Positions 36,003-44,337 of a DNA stretch of 46,090 nt are shown here, piece after piece. A program made the position numbers and the translations under genes. Under the pieces are notes generated by a model. That model saw only the letters and a list, made by a program, of their open reading frames with translations. It did not search any database and had not been told where the DNA came from. Source of the DNA: Methylophilaceae bacterium (GTDB taxonomy: Bacteria > Pseudomonadota > Gammaproteobacteria > Burkholderiales > Methylophilaceae); contig CANCPF010000016.1 of assembly GCA_947379975.1 (NCBI GenBank), positions 1 through 46,090 on the forward strand, written 5' to 3'. How positions within the stretch are numbered: position 1 is the first letter of the stretch; every line of letters starts with the position of its first letter.

Positions 36003-36392
36003 ATGAAAAAAAACTACAGTCCACCTAAGCAAGGCATGTTAGGTCAGATTTTTGACACAGTTTTAGTATTGGTATTGGTTTATGCCAGTTTAATGTTCCC
36101 TTTGTTGTTTAAAGCCGCGGAAAAGGCTGAGAACGCAGCTGCCGTTGCTGCTGCCGCAGTTAAATCCACTTGGGAATCCTTAGGTCAAAATGCAATTCAG
36201 CAGGCGCAATGGATCAAGCTAGGCTACGATCCAGAAAAAGCCGCAACCTTAATCAATAGCCGTTTTGACTACACCATAGATCCTATGATGTTAATCGTCA
36301 CAATTGTTGTTGTGGCTGGTTATTTTATGTTCATGTTAAAAGTATCTGATAAGCAATACCGTGAAGTCATCGCGGAAAAATTCGACAATTAA
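36003..36392 (+). CDS. Small membrane protein with Ala-rich soluble loop, component 2
   Basis: This 129-residue protein has a membrane segment at about 14-36, an alanine-rich loop (AEKAENAAAVAAAAVKSTWES region) followed by about 40 polar residues, and a second membrane segment at about 91-112. The middle part could face the periplasm and contact substrate or a partner. AGGAG precedes the ATG. No recognised domain. Position between two other small membrane genes suggests a subunit of a multicomponent transporter or membrane complex. Confidence 0.78.
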   Translation: MKKNYSPPKQGMLGQIFDTVLVLVLVYASLMFPLLFKAAEKAENAAAVAAAAVKSTWESLGQNAIQQAQWIKLGYDPEKAATLINSRFDYTIDPMMLIVTIVVVAGYFMFMLKVSDKQYREVIAEKFDN

Positions 36393-36424
36393 TAAATAAT
36401 TGCTTATATCAAAGGAGAAGGATC

Positions 36425-36607
36425 ATGGGGTTTTGGGACATTATAGTTTATGTGGCATGGAGCTTATCAGCGGTCATGTTGGTATGGATGGTAGTAGATT
36501 CATTTATGATTTCATCGCAATACGACGAAGAATATTTAATGAGCTCACGCGAAGGTGGCGAAGATGATGTCGTTCACGGCGTGCACCTTGAAGAGGGGAA
36601 CCAATAA
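36425..36607 (+). CDS. 60-residue single-pass membrane protein, component 3
   Basis: This very small protein has one membrane segment (about 5-28) and an acidic C-terminal tail with many Glu/Asp (YDEEY, GGEDD, LEEGN). AAAGGAGAAGG lies just upstream of the ATG. Its stop overlaps the permease start by one base (TAATG), so translation of the two is coupled. It looks like an accessory subunit of the permease. It would often be missed by gene finders because of its length. Confidence 0.78.
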   Translation: MGFWDIIVYVAWSLSAVMLVWMVVDSFMISSQYDEEYLMSSREGGEDDVVHGVHLEEGNQ

Positions 36608-37998
36608 TGGCTAGCGAAAAAATAACGAGTGGCGGCAAACCTATCGCCATGCTTAAAGTGCTTAACCCATTTCATATTTGGGCGTTGGGTGTTGGCATCG
36701 TACTAGTGGGTGAATTTATGGGATGGAATTTTACCGTCGGCAAGGGCGGTGCTTATGCATCATTAATCGCCTGTTGGGTCATAGGCTTGCTTTACACCTG
36801 TGTGGCGATGATAGATTCTGAAGTCACTTCTACAGTAGCGGCAGCAGGCGGGCAATACACGCAGGCAAAACATCTTATTGGGCCATTAATGGCGTTTAAT
36901 GTGGGCTTATATCTAGTCATGGCTTACACCATGCTTTGTGCCGCTGATGCGCTGGTAGTGGGCGATTTAATGAAGTCTGGTGCTGAGGTGATGGGCTATG
37001 CCAACCTTGATACCAAGCCTTTTGTTGTGCTGACCGTAGCCTTCCTAGCATGGCTGAATTATAGAGGTGTATTTGCAACACTGACACTTAATTTAGTCAT
37101 TACTTTCTTGGCATTCCTGTCATTAATCGTACTATTTTTTGCAGTGGATCCTCTGCACCAAGGTGTCGTGCTACAGCATCAGGCATTGCTTACTGACCTA
37201 CCTTACGGTTGGATTGGTGTGATTGCTTCGCTACAGTTTGGTATGTGGTATTACTTGGGGATTGAAGGTACTTGTCAGGCGGCTGAAGAAGTACGCTCTG
37301 CCGGTAGATCAATTCCACTTGGTACCATGGGCGGCATGATGACACTATTAGTGGCAGCGACGATTACTTGGTTTGTCGCAACTGGGTTGATGCCTTGGCA
37401 ATATTTAGGTCAAGCCGTAACGCCTATGTACGACGCAGCGACATTGCTTGGTAGTTCTCAGTTGCAACTAATGTTGTTTGTCGCCACGGCATTTGCGGCA
37501 ATTGCTTCGGCCAACGGCTGTATTAATGATGCTTCACGTGCCTGGTTCTCATTAGCACGCGACCGATATATGCCGGTATTTTTTGGTGCCATTCATCCAA
37601 AATATCGTACACCATATCGTTCAGTATTGTTTCTAGTGCCGATTGCTGTATCGTTTGCATTCACTGGATTGTTAGATCAAGTCATTACCTTTTCTATCTT
37701 GTCAGGTTTGCTCGGCTATACCTTTATGACGTTCAATATGATTAAGTTTAGAAAAATGTGGCCATTAGGTAGTATTCATCGGGGTTATATCCATCCTTTC
37801 CATCCTATCCCAGCCATTACTTTACTCACCTTGTGTTGCGCAACTTATTTTGCGACATTTTTAGGTTACGGCGCTTCACTGTTATCTATTATGGCGTTCT
37901 ATATTTTAGCTTCGATTTGGTTTGTGGTGCGCCGTTACAAATATGTAAAACGTGCAGATCAGTTCACAATGCCTTGGCCGCGTCCTAAAGGATATTAG
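36607..37998 (+). CDS. APC-superfamily amine/amino-acid permease
   Basis: This 463-residue protein has about 12 predicted membrane segments and the look of the ethanolamine-permease branch of the APC superfamily. The first segment region reads ALGVGIVLVGEFMGWNFTVGKGG, matching the unwound substrate-binding helix. The block LQFGMWYYLGIEGTCQAAEEVRSAGRSIPLG (helix 6 region and following loop) and ASANGCINDASRAWFSLARDRYMP are family marks. It is the end of a four-gene cluster directly downstream of the NMG operon, so methylamine or another small amine is the most likely substrate. The substrate is inferred from context only. Confidence 0.88.
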   Translation: MASEKITSGGKPIAMLKVLNPFHIWALGVGIVLVGEFMGWNFTVGKGGAYASLIACWVIGLLYTCVAMIDSEVTSTVAAAGGQYTQAKHLIGPLMAFNVGLYLVMAYTMLCAADALVVGDLMKSGAEVMGYANLDTKPFVVLTVAFLAWLNYRGVFATLTLNLVITFLAFLSLIVLFFAVDPLHQGVVLQHQALLTDLPYGWIGVIASLQFGMWYYLGIEGTCQAAEEVRSAGRSIPLGTMGGMMTLLVAATITWFVATGLMPWQYLGQAVTPMYDAATLLGSSQLQLMLFVATAFAAIASANGCINDASRAWFSLARDRYMPVFFGAIHPKYRTPYRSVLFLVPIAVSFAFTGLLDQVITFSILSGLLGYTFMTFNMIKFRKMWPLGSIHRGYIHPFHPIPAITLLTLCCATYFATFLGYGASLLSIMAFYILASIWFVVRRYKYVKRADQFTMPWPRPKGY

Positions 37999-38012
37999 CT
38001 TAAGGGCGAATT

Positions 38013-38061
38013 TAGTTTAATGACTATAAATAGTTTAATGACTGTAAATAGTTTAATAACT
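38013..38061. repeat. 18-bp tandem repeat, about 2.7 copies
   Basis: TAGTTTAATGACTATAAA (38013-38030) is followed by a copy with one change (38031-38048) and a degenerate third (38049-38061). It lies just after the permease gene, in a 136-bp gap. Confidence 0.85.
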
Positions 38062-38093
38062 TAGATTTTTAAACCATAAGCTTTTAAACAAAA

Positions 38094-38121
38094 TTGGCAA
38101 CGGTGTAATAGCCGTTGCCAA
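38094..38121. terminator. Perfect 10-bp hairpin after the permease gene
   Basis: TTGGCAACGG (38094-38103) pairs exactly with CCGTTGCCAA (38112-38121) around an 8-nt loop. There is no T run on the plus strand, so it may be a Rho-assisted terminator or an mRNA-protecting stem. It ends 13 bp before the next start codon and could also affect that gene's translation. Confidence 0.5.
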
Positions 38122-38134
38122 ATGCGAGGTTCAA

Positions 38135-38791
38135 ATGAACATAGTAGTATTGATTTTACTCGCGGCGATGATCGTGTTTATGGTTAGAAAATATCAGCAT
38201 GATGCTGAGTATAAAAAACAAGCACGCAGCCACATTTTTGATGATTGCTCCGAATTACTGCAACAACCGCAGTTAAGTGAGGATAAAGCCCATTTGCCTT
38301 TGTTGCATGGCACGTATGGCAAATACCAAATATCTCTCAGTATTGTTGAGGATACTATAGGTTGGCGCAAGATTCCTCCTTTATGGTTACTCATAAAAGT
38401 CAATGCCAATAAGCCTAGTCAGGGCAGTTTAGACTTTATAGCACGACCCGCTAATAATGAATTTTACAGCCCGTCATGGCAATGGGACGGTAATTTAACT
38501 ATTCCACCAAACTGGCCGCAACATGCCATTATTAAGTTTCATGAGCAAGCAGTGGATTTAGATTTGCTAACGCCGTATATACCAACATTGTTTAGCGATT
38601 CAAAAATGAAAGAATTGCTGGTCACGCCCAATATGCTCAGGCTGACTTACATGGTCAAGCAGGCAGAGCGTGGTGAATATCTCATCATGCGTAATGCTGT
38701 TTATGAAAACTCTCCCATAAGCAAAGAAGTTGTAGAAGGGTTGCTTAAACAAGCCGTAAGCTTACGGCAAACAATAGAAGATGCTTTATAA
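38135..38791 (+). CDS. Hypothetical membrane-anchored protein
   Basis: This 218-residue protein is not recognised. It has an N-terminal membrane anchor (about 3-17) followed by a soluble domain with regularly spaced aromatic and hydrophobic residues (GKYQISLSIVEDT, PPLWLLIKVN, WQWDGNLTIPPNWP, LTYMVKQAERGEYLIMRNAV), suggesting beta-rich sheets. GAGG precedes the ATG. It lies between the permease cluster and another small membrane gene 19 bp downstream, with which it probably forms an operon. A link to amine transport is possible but unsupported by motif. Confidence 0.7.
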   Translation: MNIVVLILLAAMIVFMVRKYQHDAEYKKQARSHIFDDCSELLQQPQLSEDKAHLPLLHGTYGKYQISLSIVEDTIGWRKIPPLWLLIKVNANKPSQGSLDFIARPANNEFYSPSWQWDGNLTIPPNWPQHAIIKFHEQAVDLDLLTPYIPTLFSDSKMKELLVTPNMLRLTYMVKQAERGEYLIMRNAVYENSPISKEVVEGLLKQAVSLRQTIEDAL

Positions 38792-38810
38792 AGCTATTAA
38801 AGGATACCAA

Positions 38811-39101
38811 ATGACAACAAGCAGCAATGTTTTACAACGGCCGGTATCACCTAAATGGGTGTTGCTTATTGCAATTTTGCTACCAGGCATGGGCCAAGTG
38901 CTCAATAATGCGCCTAAGCGAGGTTTTTATATGGCCTGCTTTATGATCATTTTAGGGCTGATTACTTTTAATCTTGCCCAGCCGCATATATCCATGACCG
39001 GCAAGCTTGCCGGGGGTATATTTATTTATGCAATTTCTGTACTCGACGCTTATCATTGGGCGAAATACCGTATGGAAATATTTGTTAAAAGCAATCATTA
39101 A
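38811..39101 (+). CDS. Small hydrophobic protein, TM2-like
   Basis: This 96-residue protein has two to three membrane segments (about 17-33, 40-57 and 63-80) and a PGMGQVLNNAPKRGFYMA turn, like the PGxGQ-x(n)-KRG motif of small TM2-type membrane proteins. The frame opens at 38781 inside the previous gene, but AAAGGA at 38799-38804 supports the ATG at 38811. Function unknown. Confidence 0.7.
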   Translation: MTTSSNVLQRPVSPKWVLLIAILLPGMGQVLNNAPKRGFYMACFMIILGLITFNLAQPHISMTGKLAGGIFIYAISVLDAYHWAKYRMEIFVKSNH

Positions 39102-39157
39102 GCTACTCATCATAATGGCGGTCAAACGTGCATCAATACCTACCTAAACGGAGTAGT

Positions 39158-39310
39158 CCTTTAAGATAATTGTCTTGCCTTACCGCACAGTAGACAATGA
39201 ATTACGTTAAGTTTTTGACGATTCTGTCATCTCCTAGCTGACGTTGAGTAGTCACTTTAAAGGAGGCATTTAATTTAATTGCGTGTGATTACACCGGCCT
39301 CCTTCTTTTT
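39158..39310 (+). promoter_or_regulatory. Possible attenuator leader upstream of folE2
   Basis: TTAAAGG (39257-39263) can pair upstream with CCTTTAA (39158-39164), or, as part of AAGGAGGC (39260-39267), downstream with GCCTCCTT (39297-39304). The second stem contains an inner GTGT-GATT-ACAC hairpin and is followed by CTTTTT. Between the first pair lie ATTGTCT/AGACAAT (39169-39175, 39192-39198) and TGAC/GTCA stems. The two pairings are mutually exclusive, as in attenuators and riboswitches. No known riboswitch class was recognised. The rest of the 327-bp gap 39102-39428 shows no gene. Confidence 0.4.
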
Positions 39311-39428
39311 CTGTGCTATTCATAGGTTTGCGCTTATGAACCTTTTTAAGTCGCTTTGAGTACAACTTAAATATATACAAACATTATTCTAACGATTACT
39401 AAGTATTTAATAACTAGAGAGTTAATCA

Positions 39429-40226
39429 ATGAATCGCCCTATAGATTTTTCAATTGAAGATGTGCAAAACCTGCCTGACGTACGTCAGATTGCCATTGAT
39501 AAGGTCGGTATTAAGGCGATACGCCACCCAGTTAAAGTGCAAGATAAAGCTGGCAATGCGCAACACACCGTTGCCATGTTTAATATGTATGTGCATTTAC
39601 CACAACATTTTAAAGGTACGCACATGTCTCGCTTCATTGAGATTCTTAATGGCAATGAGCGTGAGATATCAGTCGAGAATTTCAAAGTTATTTTGCATGA
39701 AATGGCCACGCGACTTGAGGCGAAATCTGGCCATATTGAAATGACTTTCCCTTATTTTATTAATAAATCTGCACCAGTATCTGGTGTAAAGAGTCTGCTA
39801 GATTATGAAGTCACTTTTCTTGGTGAAGTGAATAATGGCCAATATGAGATTAAAGTCAAAGTACTGATTCCAGTGACCAGTCTTTGTCCCTGTTCGAAAA
39901 AGATTTCAGCTTATGGCGCTCATAACCAGCGTTCACACGTAACCGTGACAGTTGTCTTGAATGAATTTATGTGGGTAGAAGACATTATTACGATGGTTGA
40001 AGCGCAGGCTTCATCAGAGTTGTATGGCTTACTCAAGCGTCCTGATGAAAAATATGTTACTGAGCGTGCTTACGATAATCCCAAATTCGTTGAAGACATG
40101 GTGCGTGACATTGCTGCTGCATTTAATAATGAGGTGCGGATAAAAAATTATATTGTGGAATGTGAGAATTTTGAGTCCATCCATAACCATTCGGCATATG
40201 CCTGTATCTCAAGCGAGAAATTATGA
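39429..40226 (+). CDS. folE2: GTP cyclohydrolase I type B (FolE2)
   Basis: This 265-residue enzyme converts GTP to 7,8-dihydroneopterin triphosphate, the first step to tetrahydrofolate and, in methylotrophs, methanopterin-type cofactors. The key block is VTSLCPCSKKISAYGAHNQRSHV with Cys153 and Cys155, and VARFIE-like SRFIEIL upstream. The family is called type IB or COG1469 and is distinct from the zinc-dependent FolE. It overlaps ribBX by 4 bp. The leader in front may control it. Confidence 0.94.
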   Translation: MNRPIDFSIEDVQNLPDVRQIAIDKVGIKAIRHPVKVQDKAGNAQHTVAMFNMYVHLPQHFKGTHMSRFIEILNGNEREISVENFKVILHEMATRLEAKSGHIEMTFPYFINKSAPVSGVKSLLDYEVTFLGEVNNGQYEIKVKVLIPVTSLCPCSKKISAYGAHNQRSHVTVTVVLNEFMWVEDIITMVEAQASSELYGLLKRPDEKYVTERAYDNPKFVEDMVRDIAAAFNNEVRIKNYIVECENFESIHNHSAYACISSEKL

Positions 40227-41407
40227 ATAACATCGTCAGTTTTAAGGTTTTAGGGCAGCCCAAGGTGGTTCCAGCGATTAGCTTCCTGCCTATCACACCA
40301 ATATCAATCAGTCCTATTGTTGAAATTATTGAAGAAATGCGACTAGGCCGTATGGTGGTATTACTCGATGATGAAGATCGTGAAAATGAAGGTGATTTGG
40401 TGATGGCAGCCGAGTTTGCTACGCCAGCCGATATTAATTTTATGGCGAAACACGGCCGCGGATTGATTTGTCTTACGTTGACTGAGGCGCGGGGAAAGCA
40501 GCTTAATCTAACGCCTATGGTAAGCAAGAACGGCACTAAAATGGGCACCAATTTCACTGTTTCAATCGAGGCGGCTGAGGGCGTGACTACTGGAATTTCT
40601 GCGGCAGATAGAGCGCAGACCATAAAAGCCGCTGTGAATGTAAACGCGCGACCAGTGGATATTGTCAGTCCTGGTCACGTTTTTCCACTCATTGCCCAAA
40701 AAGGCGGAGTGCTTGCAAGGGCTGGACATACTGAAGCAGGTTGTGATATTGCCAAACTTGCTGGCCTAGAGCCAGCTTCGGTGATTTGCGAGATTCTTAA
40801 AGATAATGGAGAAATGGCGCGTTTGCCAGATTTACTGGAGTTTGCTGCCATACATCAGCTTAAGGTTGGCACGATTGCCGACCTGATTAATTACCGTAGT
40901 CAAACCGAACGTTTAGTGGCTAGAGTGGCTGAACGCGTAGTGGAAACAGCTTATGGTGCGTTTAATCTAATTGCCTACCATGACTCTACCGCTAATGAAA
41001 CACATCTGGCCTTAGTGAAAGGTAATATTACTAGCCATAAAAGCGTATTGGTTCGCGTGCATGAACCTTTATCCGTATTAGATTTACTCGATGCCAGTTG
41101 TGCCAGTCACAGTTGGAGTTTGCCACATGCCATGCAAATGATCAGCAAAGCCGATGCTGGCGTTATTGTGATGCTTAGACGTGATGAAAAAAGTGAGGAT
41201 ATTATTCATGCAATTAAATCAGCAGATAAAACAGTTAGCAATCAACACACGCTTAAAGATTATGGTATCGGTGCGCAGATACTACGAGATTTGGGAGTGG
41301 TAAAAATGCGTTTGATGGCGGAACCACGCAAAATTCCAAGTATGGCTGGCTTTGGGCTTGAAATAACTGAATTTGTGTCGGATATTGCGGCAGCAGTTGC
41401 CGCTTAA
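40223..41407 (+). CDS. ribBX: RibBX: dihydroxybutanone-phosphate synthase with degenerate GTP cyclohydrolase II domain
   Basis: This 394-residue protein joins RibB (about residues 30-235) to a RibA-like domain (about 236-394). RibB is intact: LDDEDRENEGDLVMAA (49-62) is the active-site acidic block, and the HTEAGCDIAKLAG region is present. The second half lacks the zinc cysteines and the SLRCDCG block of GTP cyclohydrolase II (the corresponding region reads VHEPLSVLDLLDASCASHSW), so it should not hydrolyse GTP. Such RibBX hybrids are known in proteobacteria. It would supply the four-carbon unit of riboflavin. An N-terminal extension of about 30 residues precedes the RibB fold. The start overlaps folE2 by 4 bp. 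Confidence 0.9.
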   Translation: MNNIVSFKVLGQPKVVPAISFLPITPISISPIVEIIEEMRLGRMVVLLDDEDRENEGDLVMAAEFATPADINFMAKHGRGLICLTLTEARGKQLNLTPMVSKNGTKMGTNFTVSIEAAEGVTTGISAADRAQTIKAAVNVNARPVDIVSPGHVFPLIAQKGGVLARAGHTEAGCDIAKLAGLEPASVICEILKDNGEMARLPDLLEFAAIHQLKVGTIADLINYRSQTERLVARVAERVVETAYGAFNLIAYHDSTANETHLALVKGNITSHKSVLVRVHEPLSVLDLLDASCASHSWSLPHAMQMISKADAGVIVMLRRDEKSEDIIHAIKSADKTVSNQHTLKDYGIGAQILRDLGVVKMRLMAEPRKIPSMAGFGLEITEFVSDIAAAVAA

Positions 41408-41764
41408 TTTATTAGTTAAAGTCTAACCTAATCACTGGATAAAAGTCTGGCGATGAAATTGGGCTTTAGAAATTACGTGCATTCGTATTCTGTGATTGGT
41501 TTTGAGTTTTTTACTAAAAAGCAGAAACAAATAGTATGATTGATTTGGCAAATCAACTCAGAGATTAGACTCCCATATTGCAGTCATTGGTATTACGTCA
41601 TATTCCGTCCATTTGTGCCATCTGGAAATTTTACTGAATGTCGCATAAGGGGACAAAGCAGTCATACAGTTTTGCAACGTCAATGAGTACTGTGGGCCAA
41701 CAGCGGACATCAATTAAGTTAATAATGCTTTTAGTTTTAATAACAATTGTTTGTTAACTAGGGC
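41408..41764. other. Convergent intergenic gap, no gene seen
   Basis: This 357-bp region separates ribBX from kup, which converge. It contains one small perfect dyad, TTGATTT-GGC-AAATCAA (41540-41556), and the palindrome AACAATTGTT near 41743. Neither has a clear T tract. No frame, tRNA or recognisable element was found. Confidence 0.6.
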
Positions 41765-43642
41765 TTAGAAGGACACTTGCGAACCAAGCTCTACGACGCG
41801 ATTCGGCGGTAAATTAAATTGGTTAGTAATCGTTTCAGCTGACCTGAATAGACCAATAAAGATTTTTTTACGCCATAAAGCCATTCCAGTTTTTTTCCCG
41901 GTGAGAAGGATTTCTTTACCAATAAAGAAGGACGTATCCAATGCATCTAATGCTAGTCCTTGTTCTGCACAAAGCAGTAAGTCGCGAGGCAAGTCTGGTT
42001 CATCCTTAAATCCATAGCGTATAGTTACTTTATAAAAATTATGTGGTAAAACTTCGACTTCTGCACGCTCCTCAATAGGTGCATGCGGAATTTCTGAAAA
42101 TCTAACAGTTAAAACTACAATTCGTTCATGCAATACCTTATTGTGCTTTAAGTTATGCAGCAAAGCGTGTGGCACTCCATCGGTATCCGGGGTTAAAAAC
42201 AATGCGGTGCCTGGCACGCGTGTTGGTGGATTAATGCCAATTGTTTCAATGAATGGGCCTAGTGCCATAGACTCATTTCTAAGATGCTCATAAAGGATTG
42301 TGCGACCTGATTTCCATGTAAGCATTAAGGTGAAAATTACGATACCAATTACTAACGGCACCCAACCGCCATCAAAAACTTTTAAAATGTTGGCACCAAA
42401 AAACGCGATGTCTATCATCAAAAAAAGCCCTACTAATGCGCCAGTACGCCATTTACTCCACCCCCAAATGTTGTGAAAAACGATGCCTGCTAATACAGAA
42501 GTAGCCAGCATATTACCAGTAACGGCAATGCCGTAAGCCGAACCCAAATTGGCAGATGAGCCAAAGCCTATCACTAAGGACATGACAGCAAACATTAAAC
42601 TCCAATTGACCCGTGGCATGTAAATTTGCCCTTCTTGACTCTCTGAAGTATGTTCAACATGCATGCGCGGCAAATATCCTAACTGTAAGGCTTGGCGTGA
42701 AATCGAGAACGCACCTGAAATGACCGCTTGTGAAGCAATCACGGTGGCCATAGTCGCCAATACAATGAGCGGGAAGAGCATCCATTCAGGGGCCAGCAGA
42801 TAAAATGGATTCTTCGCTGTCTCTGGATTACTTAAGATTAATGCACCTTGCCCAAAGTAATTAAGCACCAATGCCGGTAACACCAGCCCATACCAAGCCA
42901 GTCGAATTGGATAACCGCCAAAATGGCCCATATCGGCATAAAGCGCCTCTGCTCCTGTTACGCAAAGCACGACGCCACCGAGGGCGACAAAAGCCAGTAT
43001 TGGAGCAACCATAAAAAAGTGAATGGCGTAAATTGGATTAAGCGCACCTAGAATAGCTGGATTTTGTAGGATGCTATGGACTCCCAACACGCCCAGCAAG
43101 CCAAACCAAAGTAACATAATCGGACCAAAATAAACGCCGACTAAATTAGTGCCTTTGCTTTGTGCTAAGAATAATGCGAATAGCACCAGTAAAGAAATTG
43201 GTAATATCAACGGGGTAAGTACCGGTGCGGCCACCTCTAGACCTTCTACTGCAGAGAGCACTGAAATCGCGGGGGTGATCATACCGTCCGCATAAAACAT
43301 ACAGGCACCTAAGATTCCCAGTAGCGCAATTAGACGCTGTTTTTTTTCATTGCCGACGGTGCCTTGTTTTGTTAAAGCGAGTAAGGCCATAATGCCGCCC
43401 TCACCACGGTTATCTGCCTGCATGATAAAGGCGACATATTTAACGGACGTCACCATAATCAGCGTCCAGAATATAAGTGACAAAATCCCGAATATATTGG
43501 CTTGTATGAGTGGCACGGGATGACTGCCGCTAGAGAATATCATTTGCATGGTGTATAAGGGGCTGGTGCCTATATCACCAAACACAACGCCTAGTGCGGC
43601 TAAGGTCAGTGCAGAGGTGCTACTCTTAATGTGGTCAGTCAT
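41765..43642 (-). CDS. kup: Low-affinity potassium transporter Kup
   Basis: This 625-residue inner-membrane protein is a Kup (TrkD) potassium uptake transporter. It begins with LAALGVVFGDIGTSPLYTMQMIFS, the family signature, has about 12 membrane segments up to about residue 445, and ends in a cytoplasmic domain of roughly 180 residues. GGAGGIMALLAL is seen as RGEGGIMALLALT. Two ATG codons are adjacent (43645 and 43642); the ATG at 43642 has the better spacing to AGGGA. It follows kdpE by a few bases, an unusual partnership since KdpDE normally controls KdpFABC. Confidence 0.94.
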   Translation of the reverse strand: MTDHIKSSTSALTLAALGVVFGDIGTSPLYTMQMIFSSGSHPVPLIQANIFGILSLIFWTLIMVTSVKYVAFIMQADNRGEGGIMALLALTKQGTVGNEKKQRLIALLGILGACMFYADGMITPAISVLSAVEGLEVAAPVLTPLILPISLLVLFALFLAQSKGTNLVGVYFGPIMLLWFGLLGVLGVHSILQNPAILGALNPIYAIHFFMVAPILAFVALGGVVLCVTGAEALYADMGHFGGYPIRLAWYGLVLPALVLNYFGQGALILSNPETAKNPFYLLAPEWMLFPLIVLATMATVIASQAVISGAFSISRQALQLGYLPRMHVEHTSESQEGQIYMPRVNWSLMFAVMSLVIGFGSSANLGSAYGIAVTGNMLATSVLAGIVFHNIWGWSKWRTGALVGLFLMIDIAFFGANILKVFDGGWVPLVIGIVIFTLMLTWKSGRTILYEHLRNESMALGPFIETIGINPPTRVPGTALFLTPDTDGVPHALLHNLKHNKVLHERIVVLTVRFSEIPHAPIEERAEVEVLPHNFYKVTIRYGFKDEPDLPRDLLLCAEQGLALDALDTSFFIGKEILLTGKKTGMALWRKKIFIGLFRSAETITNQFNLPPNRVVELGSQVSF

Positions 43643-43650
43643 CATATTCC

Positions 43651-44337
43651 CTATAGTTCAAATCGATAGCCAATACCAGTTTCGGTCAGAAAATGGGTTG
43701 GTTGTGCAGGGTCAATTTCTAGCTTTTGACGCAAGCGACTCATATAAATGCGTAGATAATGAGCACTTTCTGTGTGGTTTGGCCCCCAGACTTCCTGCAT
43801 CAGGCGTCGATGACTCATAATTTTCCCCATGTTAGAGAGCAATGCACTGAGCAAGCGATATTCTATTGAAGTGAGGTGGATTGGTGTGCCGCTGCGTGTA
43901 ACGCTATGTCCAGTAAAATCTACTTCTATGTCAGCAAAACATATTTTTGGTGATACTTCAGTACTTTGTAAACGCCTACGTGTAACAGCACGCACTCTTG
44001 CTAACAACTCGCCAACACCAAACGGTTTGGTCAGGTAATCGTCAGCACCTGCATCAAGTGCCAATATTTTTTGTTGCTCTTCAATACGAGCCGAAAGTAT
44101 TAGGATTGGAATGGTGGACCATTTGCGAAATTCTTTCACAATTTCTAGCCCATCCATGTCTGGCAGACCCAGATCCAGCACCAGTAAATCTGGTTTTCGA
44201 GAGCGAGCTTCAATCAGCCCGCGCTTGCCATTTTCCGCCTCAAACACTTTCCAATGGGCGCTTTCAAGCGCGGCTTTTACGAACTGACGTATTTGTTGAT
44301 CGTCTTCAATCAAGATGACATTACCAAGTGAACTCAT
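43651..44337 (-). CDS. kdpE: KdpE-like response regulator
   Basis: This 228-residue OmpR-family regulator has a receiver domain with acidic pocket EDD (11-13), phospho-acceptor Asp55 in LLVLDLGLPDMDG and Lys104 in YLTKPFG. The C-terminal winged helix includes LTSIEYRLLSALLSNMGKIMSHRRLMQEVWG and YLRIYMSRLRQKLE, as in KdpE. It overlaps the kinase gene by 4 bp and precedes kup by 8 bp. It therefore probably regulates potassium uptake through Kup. All catalytic residues are intact. Confidence 0.92.
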   Translation of the reverse strand: MSSLGNVILIEDDQQIRQFVKAALESAHWKVFEAENGKRGLIEARSRKPDLLVLDLGLPDMDGLEIVKEFRKWSTIPILILSARIEEQQKILALDAGADDYLTKPFGVGELLARVRAVTRRRLQSTEVSPKICFADIEVDFTGHSVTRSGTPIHLTSIEYRLLSALLSNMGKIMSHRRLMQEVWGPNHTESAHYLRIYMSRLRQKLEIDPAQPTHFLTETGIGYRFEL

